Shown here: one piece after another, positions 12,410 through 22,252 of the stretch | How the letters are laid out: each line of letters starts with the position of its first letter | Position numbering within the stretch: position 1 is the first letter of the stretch | Virus record (IMG/VR): IMGVR_UViG_3300047310_000307 | Coordinates: 1 to 38,746 of that record | Reading direction: 5' to 3' (one strand) | Origin: a virus | DNA length: 38,746 bases | Position numbers and translations under genes: made by a program | Notes under the pieces: generated by a model | What the model was told of the DNA's origin: nothing | Seen by the model: the letters and a program-made list of their open reading frames with translations, nothing else | Databases searched by the model: none

Positions 12410-15400
12410 TGTCGTCGCTCGGCGGTGTTGCGCCCATCAAGCGCAGCGCCGCCGCCAGCAGCGTGACCGGCACGCCAAACTCCCGCGACAGCTTCTTCAT
12501 CCCCGCCCAGCCTTCGTTCGCCATCGTCTTGAGCAGGTATTCGTGGTTCTTGTCGAGCGAGAGCCGCCCGCCCGAGCGCCGCTTCAGTTCCGCGTCGATG
12601 CGGAGCTTGCGCTCGGCGAGGCCCGGCATCGCCACGTCGAACCCCAGCCCCGGCTTGATCCCCTCGGCCAGCGGCTCGATCTGTGGGTGATACCCCTGCC
12701 CGAACTCCGACCCGTGCAGGTTCCACTTGTTCGTGTCGTAGTAGCCCGACCAGACCTTCATCTCCAGCCCGCCCGGCTGGCCGTGCGCTTTGTTCACGTC
12801 CTTCGCCAGCTTCGCGAACGCCTTCGGGTCCATGCCGAGGTTCAGCAGCACCATCTCCTTGCCGGTGTAGCTCTGCGCGACCGTGTCGGCAGTGCCCCCG
12901 TGCGCGAGGATGCGCTGATGCGTGTCGAGCGTCTCGGCCCGCGTCGGCGGGCGTCCCAGCGTGATCACGGCGGTGGTGCGCGGCACGCCTGACCCGGCCT
13001 CCATCGCCTTGCCGCCCGCCGTGGCCGCTTGCCGGTTGAGCAGCGCCTGACTCGCGTCGGTCGCGCGCATGATCCGCAGCGACCCCTCATCGAGCGCGCG
13101 ACTGCCCGCCGCGTCGAGCACGCTGCCGGTGACGACGGGCTGCTGCAGGCCGGGCGCGGTGTCGCCCTTGAACATCCCGACGCCCTCGACCACCTTGCCC
13201 GGCATCCCGCCGTAGCTCGCGAGGATCTGGTCGCGGCCCTGCGCGTCGTACTGCCCGCTGTCGGAGAGCGTGAGGTCGTGCAGGTCTTGCTTCAACTGCG
13301 CGGCGTCGGCGTAGTTCGGGTCGTGCAGTTCCTTCATGTGCCCGCCGCCGCGCTGCTTCGCCGGGACCGTCTCGCGGCTCATGTGGCCGTAGTTGCGCTC
13401 GATGGCGTCGGCGAAGTTCGGCACGATGTGCGCCTTCGCGATCTGCGCGGCGGTGGTGGGACGCCCGGTCTTTTCTGCCCGCGCCGCCAGTTCGGCCAAC
13501 GCCACGCGCCGCTTCGCGCCGACCCACGCAGCGGCTTGCAGCCGCGACAGCGTCCACTCGCCCGCGTCTTTCGGGATGAGCGCCGCGAGCGCCGGGTCGC
13601 TCTTCGCAGCGGCGAGCGCCTTGTCGCTCATCCGGTCCATCCACTTGTGCTCTTCCGCCGTGAACCCGCGCCGCAGCGGCGTCCCGTCGGGGTTGATGTA
13701 GCCCCACGCCTCGCCCTGCCAGATGTCGTTGACCGGGCGCTCCGGCGTGTCGCCCGCCTTGAAGTCCCCACCCCGCGCAAGCGCGTCCCGAAACGGCCTG
13801 ACCTTCAGCCCCGATGCGCCGCTGCCCACCTCGGAGAATACGTCGCCGATCTCGCGGCTCATGCGCGCCGGGAACCGCCCCGTCTCTATCGGCACGCCCG
13901 CTCGCGCCTGATTCACGCCCTTGAAGCCGAAGCCACCGTTGACGAGCACCTCGGTCGCCGGAGAGGTGAACGCGAGCGCCTCGGAGATCTGCCGCGCGAA
14001 GGCCGGGTCGTCGTTCGCGTGGAACATCACCGCGCGCCCGCCCTTCTCGTACCAGTCCCACCCGTCCTTCCCCTCCTTGACTAGCTGCATGTACTCCTTC
14101 AGCCGCGTGTTCTCATGCGAGCGCGAGGTCACGTCGAACGGCGCACCGGGCAGCGTCTTGGCGTCAGGGTCTTTCGAGCGGTGCAGGTCGCGCACGGTGC
14201 GGTCGGGGACGTACTCGCGCCCGGTGATCAGCGCCTGCATCTCGGCGGGCGCGATCTTGTCGCCCTTCGCCAGCCCCGCGCGGAGCGTGCCCACGACCTG
14301 CTGCGCCTCGGGCGAGAGATCGGCGGCACGCTTCGCCAGCATCCGGTCGGTCAGGTGCGCGGTCGGCTTGTGGTAACCGTCGAGCACCGGGAACGCCTGC
14401 GCGACCTCGTCCACGACCGAGGCTTTCGTCGCCGGGTCGAGCGTGTCGAGGTGCTCGGTGACCGCCTTGAGCCGCCCCGCAGCGGCCTCCTCGCGCAGCC
14501 CCTTCATCCCCTTGCCCGCCGCCATGCCGAGGCCGACCACGCCTGCACCCATACCCGCCGCGTTGAACACGGCGTTGCGCGTCTCGTCGTCGGGGATCAG
14601 ACTCTTGGCGAGGTCGGTGTCCGCGAGCGCCGTGGACGCCAGCCCGATGGCCGGGCCGATGACCGCCGCCTTCCCCGCGCCCGCCAGCCCCTGCCCGACG
14701 CGGGTGGCGAACCCACCCGCCCGGCGGGCCGCAGGCGTCAGCGCCGCCGCCGCTTCCTCGGCAGCGCCCGCCACACCCCCGCCACGCAGCCCCAGCGCCC
14801 CTAGGGCGGTCTGGACGCCGCCGCCGATGACTTTGCCCGGTCGGCCCTCCTGCACGCCTTCTAGGCCCGTCTGGAGGCCCGCAGCGGCCATCGCCGCCGC
14901 CAGCCCCTTCCCGACCATCTCCGATGCCCCGGCGAGCTTCGTGCCCGCCGCCAGCGGGCGCAGCGCCTCGTCGCCGAGGAACGCGAGGTTGAGCGGCGAG
15001 GTCTGCTCGGCGATCAGGTTCGCCAGCTTCTGCAGATGCGGGTGCGTCGCGCCGAGGTCGGGCGCGTTCACCAGTTGCGTCTGCAGCCACTCCGGCAGGC
15101 GGCTCAGGCCCGCCGACGCGACCTGCGTGTTCGCGAGCTTGTCGTAGACGCGGCTCTCGGTCTGCGGGTCCAGCGGCGGCGCGGCCTCCTCGATGCTCTG
15201 GTCGATCTGATCCTGCTGCTGCAGCAGGCGCTGGTTGTGCTCGATGCCGGGGTCCACGCTGCCGCCAGCGCCGTAGACGGTGTCGGGGTTGGCCGACTCC
15301 AGCACGCCCGGCGTCACATCGCGCCCGTTGATGATGTTGTGGTGCTCGGCGTCGGCCTCGGTGGCGGTCAGGTCGGTGTGCCCGAGCGCGGACAGCCCGC

Positions 15401-17420
15401 CGTGGTTGAGCAGCGACAGTTCCAGCAGCGCCCGGCGCATCGCGGTCCCCAGCGCCGCGTTGGTGCCCTTCCGCAGGGCACTCGCCATCGCGAGCTTCGT
15501 CTTCGCCGACAGCAGGTTGTAGATCGGCGAGCGCATCACGCGCACCGTCACCGCCGCCGCTGCTGCGCCGCCCGCGCCGAGGCCGAGGCTTCCGACCAGC
15601 CCGTGGCCCGCTGCGTGCGCGGCATATTCGCCGCCGCCCACCCCGGCCAGCGTCGCCATCGAGCCGAACAGCCCGCCGCCCATGTGGCCGACGCGGCGCT
15701 CGGCGGTGCTCTCCGCCGCCTCGGAGAGGCGCTTCCAGAACGCAAGCTCGTTGCTCTGGTCGCGGACCTTAGTGCCCATCAGCGCGTCGCGCGTCGTCTC
15801 GACCTCGCCGCGTGCGGCCCGCATCGCGCCCTTCATCGACTCGTCGGCCATCGGGGAGAGGAACCCGCGCCCGTTCGCGCCCGAGACGATCTTGCCCCAG
15901 TCCTGCGCGAGGTTCCGCAGTTGCTGCGCGTTCATTTCCGGCCCGTACGATCGCACCGTCGCGGCGAGCTTCTCGATGCTGCTGCTGAACGCCGGGTCGG
16001 TCGAGACGAACTCGCCCGCCGCGTTGGTGTCGCCGAAGTTCATCCGCAGCTTGTCGATCCGTCGCGCGAGCGGCTCGGTCGCCATCCGCGTGCCGACGAG
16101 GTCGCCACTGATCACGTTGTCGATGTCGCCCATCGCTCGCGCGATGCCCTGCTCGGCGGTGCTCTGCGCCCCACGCGCGATGCCGCGCTGGATCAACTGG
16201 CCTTGGAACGCACGCGGGCTGGCCGTGCCGACCTGCGCCATCTCCGACCCGAGGCCGTTGGTCACCTCCTGCAGGCGGCTGGCCGCATCCTGCAGCACCG
16301 AGATATTCGTGTCCTTCGGGTTCAACGCGCCGCGCCCGGTGGCGAGCGACGCGCGGATCTCCTCCAGCGCCTGCTTCGACTCGGGCGCGAGGTTCACGAC
16401 GGCCATGCCGTGCGCCTGCAGCAGGTTGTCGGCGGTTGAACGGATCTGATCGCGGATGCCCTTCAGCTTCGGCGCGATGTCGGGCTGCAGCCGCTGCGCG
16501 TACGCGGCGTCGAGCGAGACGCCGATGTTGTCGGCCTGCTGCTGCGCGTAGTCCACGATGCCCTGCAGCCCGCCGCCCTCGCGCCACGGCGCAGCCGCCG
16601 ACAGCGGCACGTCGCGGATGATGTCCTGCGCGTTCTTGCCGACGAACTTCTTCCACGCCTCCTTGCCCGGCGCGATGACGCGCCCGAGGCTTTTCTCGGC
16701 GGCGCTCTCCAGAAACGGCGCAGCCCGCGACAGCACCGCCTCGCCGGAGCCGACCGCCGCGCCGCCGATGCCGCCTGCGACCGCGCCCGTCTCCGCGTCG
16801 TTGTCGAGCAGTTGCCCGTATAGCCCGCCCTTGCCGATGTTGGTGCCCGCCCAGTCCACGGTCTTCGCCAAGCCGGGCAGACCCTTGACCGCCGACGGCA
16901 GCGCCTCGGAGAGCGCAGGCAGGCCCGCCGCCTCGTCGCCCGCGACCATCGCCATGATGTCGGTGCCCGCCGCGCCAACGGACTGGCCGAAGTCACGCGG
17001 ACTGAGAGCGCCGGTCTTCGTGAGCGCGTCGATCTTCGCGCCGATGCTCTCGGGGTCGTCGCCGCTGAGATACTGCTCGGCGTTGGGGTCGGGCGAGAAC
17101 CGCGCGGCGAACCGCGTCGCGTTGAGCGGCACCTTCGCGGCGAGCGCGGGCACTTCCTTCGCCGCGCCGACGAGCAGGTTCAGCGGGTTCATCGGACGCG
17201 CGTACTTGTCGTACAACTGCGCCATCGTGCTGTCGGGGCCGTAGTTCGGATCCTCGGTCATCTTCGGCCCGGCCACCGACTCCAGCAGCCGGTCGAGCCA
17301 CGACGCACTGGTGTCGTCCGCAGGCACGGTGACCGAGTCGGCCATCGACGGGATCCCGCTGGCCCGCACGTCCGACGGCCCCATGCCGCCGAAGCCGACG
17401 CTGATGTCGCCCTTCGCCAT
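12393..17420 (-). CDS. Very large virion protein, probable ejected internal protein
   Basis: 1,675 residues, the longest gene in the window and the last of the structural operon. It is mostly helical, with several Gly/Ala-rich hydrophobic stretches (about 577-627, GLVGSLGLGAGGAAAAAVTV; and about 870-960). The segment near 1120-1170 (WYEKGGRAVMFHANDDPAFA, then LAFTSPATEVLVNGGFGFKG) resembles a domain I remember from large phage virion or polyvalent proteins (DUF7178 type); this is tentative. Position behind other Ala/Gln-rich structural genes fits an internal protein delivered with the DNA, as in T7-like and N4-like phages. No lysozyme or peptidase motif was recognised. Ribosome site AAGGAA precedes ATG at 17420. 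Confidence 0.7.
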   Translation of the reverse strand: MAKGDISVGFGGMGPSDVRASGIPSMADSVTVPADDTSASWLDRLLESVAGPKMTEDPNYGPDSTMAQLYDKYARPMNPLNLLVGAAKEVPALAAKVPLNATRFAARFSPDPNAEQYLSGDDPESIGAKIDALTKTGALSPRDFGQSVGAAGTDIMAMVAGDEAAGLPALSEALPSAVKGLPGLAKTVDWAGTNIGKGGLYGQLLDNDAETGAVAGGIGGAAVGSGEAVLSRAAPFLESAAEKSLGRVIAPGKEAWKKFVGKNAQDIIRDVPLSAAAPWREGGGLQGIVDYAQQQADNIGVSLDAAYAQRLQPDIAPKLKGIRDQIRSTADNLLQAHGMAVVNLAPESKQALEEIRASLATGRGALNPKDTNISVLQDAASRLQEVTNGLGSEMAQVGTASPRAFQGQLIQRGIARGAQSTAEQGIARAMGDIDNVISGDLVGTRMATEPLARRIDKLRMNFGDTNAAGEFVSTDPAFSSSIEKLAATVRSYGPEMNAQQLRNLAQDWGKIVSGANGRGFLSPMADESMKGAMRAARGEVETTRDALMGTKVRDQSNELAFWKRLSEAAESTAERRVGHMGGGLFGSMATLAGVGGGEYAAHAAGHGLVGSLGLGAGGAAAAAVTVRVMRSPIYNLLSAKTKLAMASALRKGTNAALGTAMRRALLELSLLNHGGLSALGHTDLTATEADAEHHNIINGRDVTPGVLESANPDTVYGAGGSVDPGIEHNQRLLQQQDQIDQSIEEAAPPLDPQTESRVYDKLANTQVASAGLSRLPEWLQTQLVNAPDLGATHPHLQKLANLIAEQTSPLNLAFLGDEALRPLAAGTKLAGASEMVGKGLAAAMAAAGLQTGLEGVQEGRPGKVIGGGVQTALGALGLRGGGVAGAAEEAAAALTPAARRAGGFATRVGQGLAGAGKAAVIGPAIGLASTALADTDLAKSLIPDDETRNAVFNAAGMGAGVVGLGMAAGKGMKGLREEAAAGRLKAVTEHLDTLDPATKASVVDEVAQAFPVLDGYHKPTAHLTDRMLAKRAADLSPEAQQVVGTLRAGLAKGDKIAPAEMQALITGREYVPDRTVRDLHRSKDPDAKTLPGAPFDVTSRSHENTRLKEYMQLVKEGKDGWDWYEKGGRAVMFHANDDPAFARQISEALAFTSPATEVLVNGGFGFKGVNQARAGVPIETGRFPARMSREIGDVFSEVGSGASGLKVRPFRDALARGGDFKAGDTPERPVNDIWQGEAWGYINPDGTPLRRGFTAEEHKWMDRMSDKALAAAKSDPALAALIPKDAGEWTLSRLQAAAWVGAKRRVALAELAARAEKTGRPTTAAQIAKAHIVPNFADAIERNYGHMSRETVPAKQRGGGHMKELHDPNYADAAQLKQDLHDLTLSDSGQYDAQGRDQILASYGGMPGKVVEGVGMFKGDTAPGLQQPVVTGSVLDAAGSRALDEGSLRIMRATDASQALLNRQAATAGGKAMEAGSGVPRTTAVITLGRPPTRAETLDTHQRILAHGGTADTVAQSYTGKEMVLLNLGMDPKAFAKLAKDVNKAHGQPGGLEMKVWSGYYDTNKWNLHGSEFGQGYHPQIEPLAEGIKPGLGFDVAMPGLAERKLRIDAELKRRSGGRLSLDKNHEYLLKTMANEGWAGMKKLSREFGVPVTLLAAALRLMGATPPSDDTTDGA

Positions 17421-19487
17421 CTACAGTTCCTTCTTCACGTACTGCCCCGCCGCGTTCTTCCCGAGGATCTGGTATCGCTTGCCGTCGTTGGGATCGGTGA
17501 TCACCATCCCCTTACCCTCGGGGTCCGTGACCACGCTCGACCCGGCCTGCGCGGGTGCCTTCCCCTGCGCGGCCTGCGCTCCGGGGATCAACGGACGCCC
17601 ACCGCTCGCGCGAATCTGCGCGGGCGTGCCCGCAGGCGCAGCGGCCCCGCCCTCAAACGCCTGCACGCTGCCGGGGCGGAACATCTGCGTCTGCTTCTGC
17701 GCGGCCTCCTCGGCGGCGTCCTTCGCGTCGAGGTCGCGCTGCCACTTCGGGCGAATCGGATCGTGGGTGGACCCGACCCCCGGCAGCAGATAGGGCTGGG
17801 GCGGGATCTGCCGCGCTTCCAGTTGCGACTGGTAGCCGTCCATCAGCATCTCGGCCCCCGCCCGCGACGCCTCGTAGGACCGCTTGAGCACGTCGGCCAT
17901 TTCCTGCCGCTGCTTCGGCAGCAGCGCCGTCCCGCTGAACAGTTGCGCCGCTATCGCCTGCGGGTTCGACACGCCCGCTCGCGCCAGTTCGATCCGCATA
18001 CTTTCCTGATCGCCGACCCGCGCCGAGCCGGGATGCTTCGCGCGGATAAACTCCGCGATCAGCGTCTGGTCGGTGATGCCGTTCGGGTGCGGGTCGTTCA
18101 TCGTCTGCAGGAACTGGTCGTAGAGGTTCCCCTGCGCCTGCGCCTGCACGAAGACCTTATTGCGCGACAGTTCGGCCATGCGGCTTCGCGCGAAGATGTC
18201 CTGCTGCGAGGTGATGCCGCCGCCCGCGTGCGCCTTCGCCAGCGCCTCTGCGGTCGTCGCGTCGAGGTAGCGGTTCGCCTTGCGTGCGTGCTCCAGTGCG
18301 AGCTTCTTCATCTCCTCCGACTGATCCTGCTCGGTGGCAACCTTGTTCCACTCGTCCTTGCGGATCTGCGACACCTCGGCGGTCAGCGGCTCGCGGCCCG
18401 TCCGCGCCCTGATGATCGCGATCTGATCCTGCACGTCGCTCTCGACCTTCTGCTCGATGGCCGAGGTCGTCGCGCCGCGCCCGGCAGACGGCGGCAACGC
18501 GTCGGCCAGTTCGCGCCACACCGACAGCGGCTTCGTCTCGCCGTCGATGCGGATCGCCATGTTGTCATCGAGCTTCGATTCATCGAACACCCGCCCGCTG
18601 TCCTTGGCCTGCTGGCGCATGGTGTCGATCACGGTCTTCAGCTTGCCCGCGAGGTAGTCCTTCCGCCGCGTGTCCGCGCCGACCTCGACGCCCTTCCACG
18701 CGTCCATCACGTTGACGCCCTGCTTGGCGTAGATCGCCTCCTGCGACTTCAGCCACGCGAGGCCGTCAGCCGGGTTCGCGAACGACTTCGCCTTCTCGGC
18801 GAGCGACGCGATGATCGACGTGTTGTGCTCCAGCCGCTGCTGCTCGTCCTGCCACAACTGGTGGTCCCGCGCGTAGCTCTGCTGCGCCTGCTGATACTTC
18901 CGCAGGCCGCGCTCCTTCAGGTCCGCGTTGTAGGCTTGGTTCCCCGCGTTCGCGCCCTGCAGCACCGCCGCTGCTGACTCCTTGCCGCCGGTCAGCCCGG
19001 CGATCAGCGCGGCGATGCCGGGCATGACGCCCTGCATGATGTTGCGCGTGCCGCTCGGGTGCAGCGTGCGTTCATCGAGCGGATCCGGGGGACGCGGCGG
19101 CGGTGTGTAGCCGGTGCTGACGGGCGTCACGCCCAGCGTGTATTGCCCCGCGTCCGCGTCGCCGCTGCCGGTCATCGCCGACGGTCCCGCGCCCAGCCCC
19201 AGCGACTGCTGCAGGTCAGGCCCGAGGCCCGCCGCCGCCGACCCCGCGTTGGGGCCGTCGTAGTTCGGCTCCTCGTCCATCGGCGCGGTGCCGCCCGCCC
19301 CGCCCGCGCTGATCGCCGACGCGATGGCGGCGAGCGGACTGGACGCGCCCGGCCCGGCAAGCTCCGACAGATCCGGCATCGCGGTCGGTTCCATCGAGGC
19401 CATGCCCGGCATCGCGTACGGCGACTGCGGCTGCAGGAGCGCCTGCAGCGGGTTCGGGTTGCCGAGCAGTTGCTGGAAGTTGTCCAT
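17421..19487 (-). CDS. Probable internal virion protein
   Basis: 688 residues. The first 140 residues are Pro/Gly/Ala-rich and likely disordered. A short hydrophobic stretch (GVMPGIAALIAGLTGG) is followed by long helices rich in Gln, Lys and Ala (about 190-560; LRKYQQAQQSYARDHQLWQD). The end is again Gly/Pro/Ala-rich with a short strand pair (GKGMVITDPNDGKRYQILGK). Its stop abuts the ATG of the 1,675-residue gene. The design fits a helical internal or ejection protein. No enzyme motif seen. Confidence 0.65.
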   Translation of the reverse strand: MDNFQQLLGNPNPLQALLQPQSPYAMPGMASMEPTAMPDLSELAGPGASSPLAAIASAISAGGAGGTAPMDEEPNYDGPNAGSAAAGLGPDLQQSLGLGAGPSAMTGSGDADAGQYTLGVTPVSTGYTPPPRPPDPLDERTLHPSGTRNIMQGVMPGIAALIAGLTGGKESAAAVLQGANAGNQAYNADLKERGLRKYQQAQQSYARDHQLWQDEQQRLEHNTSIIASLAEKAKSFANPADGLAWLKSQEAIYAKQGVNVMDAWKGVEVGADTRRKDYLAGKLKTVIDTMRQQAKDSGRVFDESKLDDNMAIRIDGETKPLSVWRELADALPPSAGRGATTSAIEQKVESDVQDQIAIIRARTGREPLTAEVSQIRKDEWNKVATEQDQSEEMKKLALEHARKANRYLDATTAEALAKAHAGGGITSQQDIFARSRMAELSRNKVFVQAQAQGNLYDQFLQTMNDPHPNGITDQTLIAEFIRAKHPGSARVGDQESMRIELARAGVSNPQAIAAQLFSGTALLPKQRQEMADVLKRSYEASRAGAEMLMDGYQSQLEARQIPPQPYLLPGVGSTHDPIRPKWQRDLDAKDAAEEAAQKQTQMFRPGSVQAFEGGAAAPAGTPAQIRASGGRPLIPGAQAAQGKAPAQAGSSVVTDPEGKGMVITDPNDGKRYQILGKNAAGQYVKKEL

Positions 19488-19496
19488 CGGTCGCGC

Positions 19497-20648
19497 CTAC
19501 GAGAAGACCTGACCCCAGTTGATGTTGTTCGCGACGCCCGCGCCGATCTGGCCCGCCGCGCCCCAGATGGCCGCGTTGCGCTGCGCGTTGGCCTGCGCCT
19601 GCGCGATCTGCTGCGCGTTCATCTGGCTGTACTGGCCGAAGAGCGACTGACTCGTCGGCCCGCCCGCCAGCGTCTGCTGCAGCGCCTGCATCCGCGCCTG
19701 CGTCAGCGCGTTCGGCAGCGCCGAGGTCTGCAGCAGGTCCGCGCCGCGCTGGTTGTCGTCCAGATACTGCTGCCGCCGCAGCGACGCCATCGTGGTCGCC
19801 GCGTTGAGGCCCAGCCCCTGCTGCCCTTGGATCGCCTGCAGCACGTTGCCGAGGATGCTCGCGCGGGTCGCCTGCCACTGGTTCGCCAGCGACGCGTTGC
19901 TCGTCAGTGCGCCCTGCTTCTCGGAGGTGTCGGCCAGCCCCGCCTGCTGCAGGTTGCCCGACATCCCGACCGCCGCGTCGCGCCGCCGGTTGCGCTCGTC
20001 GGTGACGTACTGCAGGAGCGCCTGCTGCTGCCCGGCTCGCGCCTTCTGGTAGCCCGCGCTCGTCTCCGCGCCGAGCGCCTGCGCGACGCCGCTCGATGGC
20101 GCGAGGCCACGCGACGCCATCTGCTGCGCGTTCTGCTTGTACGCGTCATCGCGCGAGAGCGCGAGCGAGTCGAAGAACCGCGCCTTCAGCGCCGCCTCGT
20201 CCGACGACGAGAACGGATCCTGATTCAGTTCCTTCATCCGGTTCTGCGTCGCCGTCGCGAACTGCGCGGTGTAGGGGTTGTCGAGCACCTTCGCTTGCGC
20301 GGCGCTGCCGCCCGCCGCGCCCGCGAGCGCCGCGAGGCCCGCGTTGAAGCGCGGGTCGGGCTGCAGGTAGCTGCCGAGCGTGCTGGTGATGTCACCGTAG
20401 CTGGGCGCGGCCTGATTCAACTGCGTCATCCGCTGGTTCCACGCGGTGTTGATCGGCTGCGAGGTCGGGTCGTCAAAGAAGTTCCCGAACGGACTGGTGT
20501 CCGGTTGGGCGCTGGCGCTGCTCGTTGACGGTGCGCCCCACCCCGCCATCGGCGACGGCGCGTAGCTCGGAGGCGTGTAGCTCGGCGACGACCCGCCGTA
20601 CTGCGCGGGCGGGCCTCCGGGGTTGTAGTAGGGCGAAGGGGACGCCAT
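19497..20648 (-). CDS. Ala/Gln-rich virion protein
   Basis: 383 residues. The N-terminus is Pro/Ser/Tyr-rich (YYNPGGPPAQYGGSSPSYTP), then comes a long helical body rich in Ala and Gln (QMNAQQIAQAQANAQRNAAI), ending in GQIGAGVANNINWGQVFS. A strong ribosome site TAGGAGG precedes ATG at 20648. It belongs to the cluster of internal virion protein candidates. No known family named with confidence. Confidence 0.65.
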   Translation of the reverse strand: MASPSPYYNPGGPPAQYGGSSPSYTPPSYAPSPMAGWGAPSTSSASAQPDTSPFGNFFDDPTSQPINTAWNQRMTQLNQAAPSYGDITSTLGSYLQPDPRFNAGLAALAGAAGGSAAQAKVLDNPYTAQFATATQNRMKELNQDPFSSSDEAALKARFFDSLALSRDDAYKQNAQQMASRGLAPSSGVAQALGAETSAGYQKARAGQQQALLQYVTDERNRRRDAAVGMSGNLQQAGLADTSEKQGALTSNASLANQWQATRASILGNVLQAIQGQQGLGLNAATTMASLRRQQYLDDNQRGADLLQTSALPNALTQARMQALQQTLAGGPTSQSLFGQYSQMNAQQIAQAQANAQRNAAIWGAAGQIGAGVANNINWGQVFS

Positions 20649-20657
20649 CGAAACCTC

Positions 20658-21881
20658 CTACGTGAGATACGGCGGGCGCTGCACCGCCGCGTTCATCGCG
20701 CTCTGCGCGGCGGGCGCGCTGTTCTGCAGCCACTGCTGGTACTGCGGATCCCGCTTCATGTAGCTCGGGAGCATCCCGGCCTGCTGCGACAGCAGCAACT
20801 TCCGCAGCGGCGACTCTTCCTGCATCTGATCCTGCTGCTGCTGCAGGAGCGCCGTGAGCGCCTGATTCATGTCCATCGACCCGCCTCCACTCCCGCCCCG
20901 CGTCGCAGCATACAGCCCGGCGACCGCAGGCGCGACGACGGCGCCCGCCTTCATCACCTTCTTCGCCGCCGTCTGCGCGCCGGTCTTGGCTGCTTGTTTT
21001 GCCAACGTCTCCCCCACCGTGGTTGCCGTGCCCGCGCCCGCCGTGCCCGCTGCGGCAGTGCCCGCCCCAAACGTGCCCGCTGGCACGCCGATGGTCGGGG
21101 CCGCGCCGAACCCGGATCCGAAGACGAGATCGCCCGTCGCCCCGAGGCCCGTGCTGCCGCCCGCCGACGCCGCCGAGGGCAGGAGGACGCCTTCCGGGGT
21201 CATCGCCAGCCCGGTGCCTGCGCCGCCGAGGCCCGCTGCCGCGCCGCCTGCGGCGGTGCCGCCGCCCCACGCCCCACCGCTGCCCATCGCCACGGGTGCC
21301 CAGCCCGCAGGCAGCGCCGCGCTGCCGCTCCCCGCTGCCGCCGCGCCGCCCCCGCCTGCTGCGGCCCCACCATACGCGCCCGCCGCGAGCGCGCCAAGCG
21401 CGAGGCCACCAGCGGCGATGCCGAGGCCCGCGCCGCCGTAGGCCGCTGCGTTGTTGAGGCCCGTGTCGAACTTCTCGGCGAACGTCGTGTTGACGATGTT
21501 GCCCTGCGAGTCGTACTTCTTCCCCGGCGGGAGTTTGCCCCGGATAATGTTCCAGATCGGGCCAGAAGTGTCTTGGGTTGGCGCACGTCGCGTGTCGGGC
21601 GCTTGCATCGCGGCGATGAACTTCGCCCGGCCCTCCGGCGTCCCGCTGGGCGAGCGGTCGTAGATCGCCCCCAGTTCCTCGGACGACTGCGGCGCGACGT
21701 GTTGCGTGGCCGGGTCGATCCACCCGACACCCGGTGTGATGTTTCGGTTCGGCCCATACGCGATGATTGGCGTGCTGCTCGATATGGGATGCGACTGGCC
21801 CGAGTGCGGGTCGAACGCCGTCGCCCCGCCGGGCTGGTCCACCCAGACAATCTGCCCTTGCGAGTTGTAGCCGTAGGCCAT
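20658..21881 (-). CDS. Gly/Ala-rich virion protein with hydrophobic centre
   Basis: 407 residues. The first 130 are a folded-looking domain (QIVWVDQPGGATAFDPHSGQ, then SGTPEGRAKFIAAMQAPDTR). From about 145 to 330 it is extremely Gly/Ala-rich and hydrophobic (GLGIAAGGLALGALAAGAYG), a composition seen in membrane-interacting ejection proteins. The end is Gln-rich (LLQQQQDQMQEESPLRKLLL). Start overlaps the upstream stop as TGATG. Role inferred from composition and position only. Confidence 0.65.
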   Translation of the reverse strand: MAYGYNSQGQIVWVDQPGGATAFDPHSGQSHPISSSTPIIAYGPNRNITPGVGWIDPATQHVAPQSSEELGAIYDRSPSGTPEGRAKFIAAMQAPDTRRAPTQDTSGPIWNIIRGKLPPGKKYDSQGNIVNTTFAEKFDTGLNNAAAYGGAGLGIAAGGLALGALAAGAYGGAAAGGGGAAAAGSGSAALPAGWAPVAMGSGGAWGGGTAAGGAAAGLGGAGTGLAMTPEGVLLPSAASAGGSTGLGATGDLVFGSGFGAAPTIGVPAGTFGAGTAAAGTAGAGTATTVGETLAKQAAKTGAQTAAKKVMKAGAVVAPAVAGLYAATRGGSGGGSMDMNQALTALLQQQQDQMQEESPLRKLLLSQQAGMLPSYMKRDPQYQQWLQNSAPAAQSAMNAAVQRPPYLT

Positions 21882-22246
21882 CAGACCTCCAGCGCGACCA
21901 TGAAGGGCGCGTTCGCGACCGACGACGCGAGGTAGATCCGGTTGTTGTCGGCGGCACGCGTCACGCGCAGCGGCACGATCTGCGCGCCGACGATTCTCAC
22001 CGGGAGCACTTGGATCATGTTGTAGGGCACCGCCGCCAGCCCATGCACCATCGAGAACTCCGTGTTCGCGACCGACGCCGTCACGCCGTCGAAATAGTAC
22101 AACTGCAGGTTCTCGGCGCGGCTCGATGGGTCCGGTCGCCCGAGCCGCAGGTTCGTGAGCACGTACTCAAACGCCAACTGCAGCGCCTTGCGCTGATCGG
22201 CGGGGAACCCCGCGAGCACCTGATTCACGTAGCTGGTCTGCGCCAT
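21881..22246 (-). CDS. Small structural protein with NTEF beta-domain
   Basis: 121 residues. After a helical start (FPADQRKALQLAFEYVLTNL) it has VANTEFSMVHGLAAVPYNMI, a phrase typical of small beta-sandwich domains at the ends of phage tail, fibre or spike proteins (pattern NTEF, HGL, P). It sits between the fibre-like gene and the Gly/Ala-rich gene. A tail accessory or fibre-tip role is likely but not proven. Confidence 0.65.
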   Translation of the reverse strand: MAQTSYVNQVLAGFPADQRKALQLAFEYVLTNLRLGRPDPSSRAENLQLYYFDGVTASVANTEFSMVHGLAAVPYNMIQVLPVRIVGAQIVPLRVTRAADNNRIYLASSVANAPFMVALEV

Positions 22247-22252
22247 CGCCTT

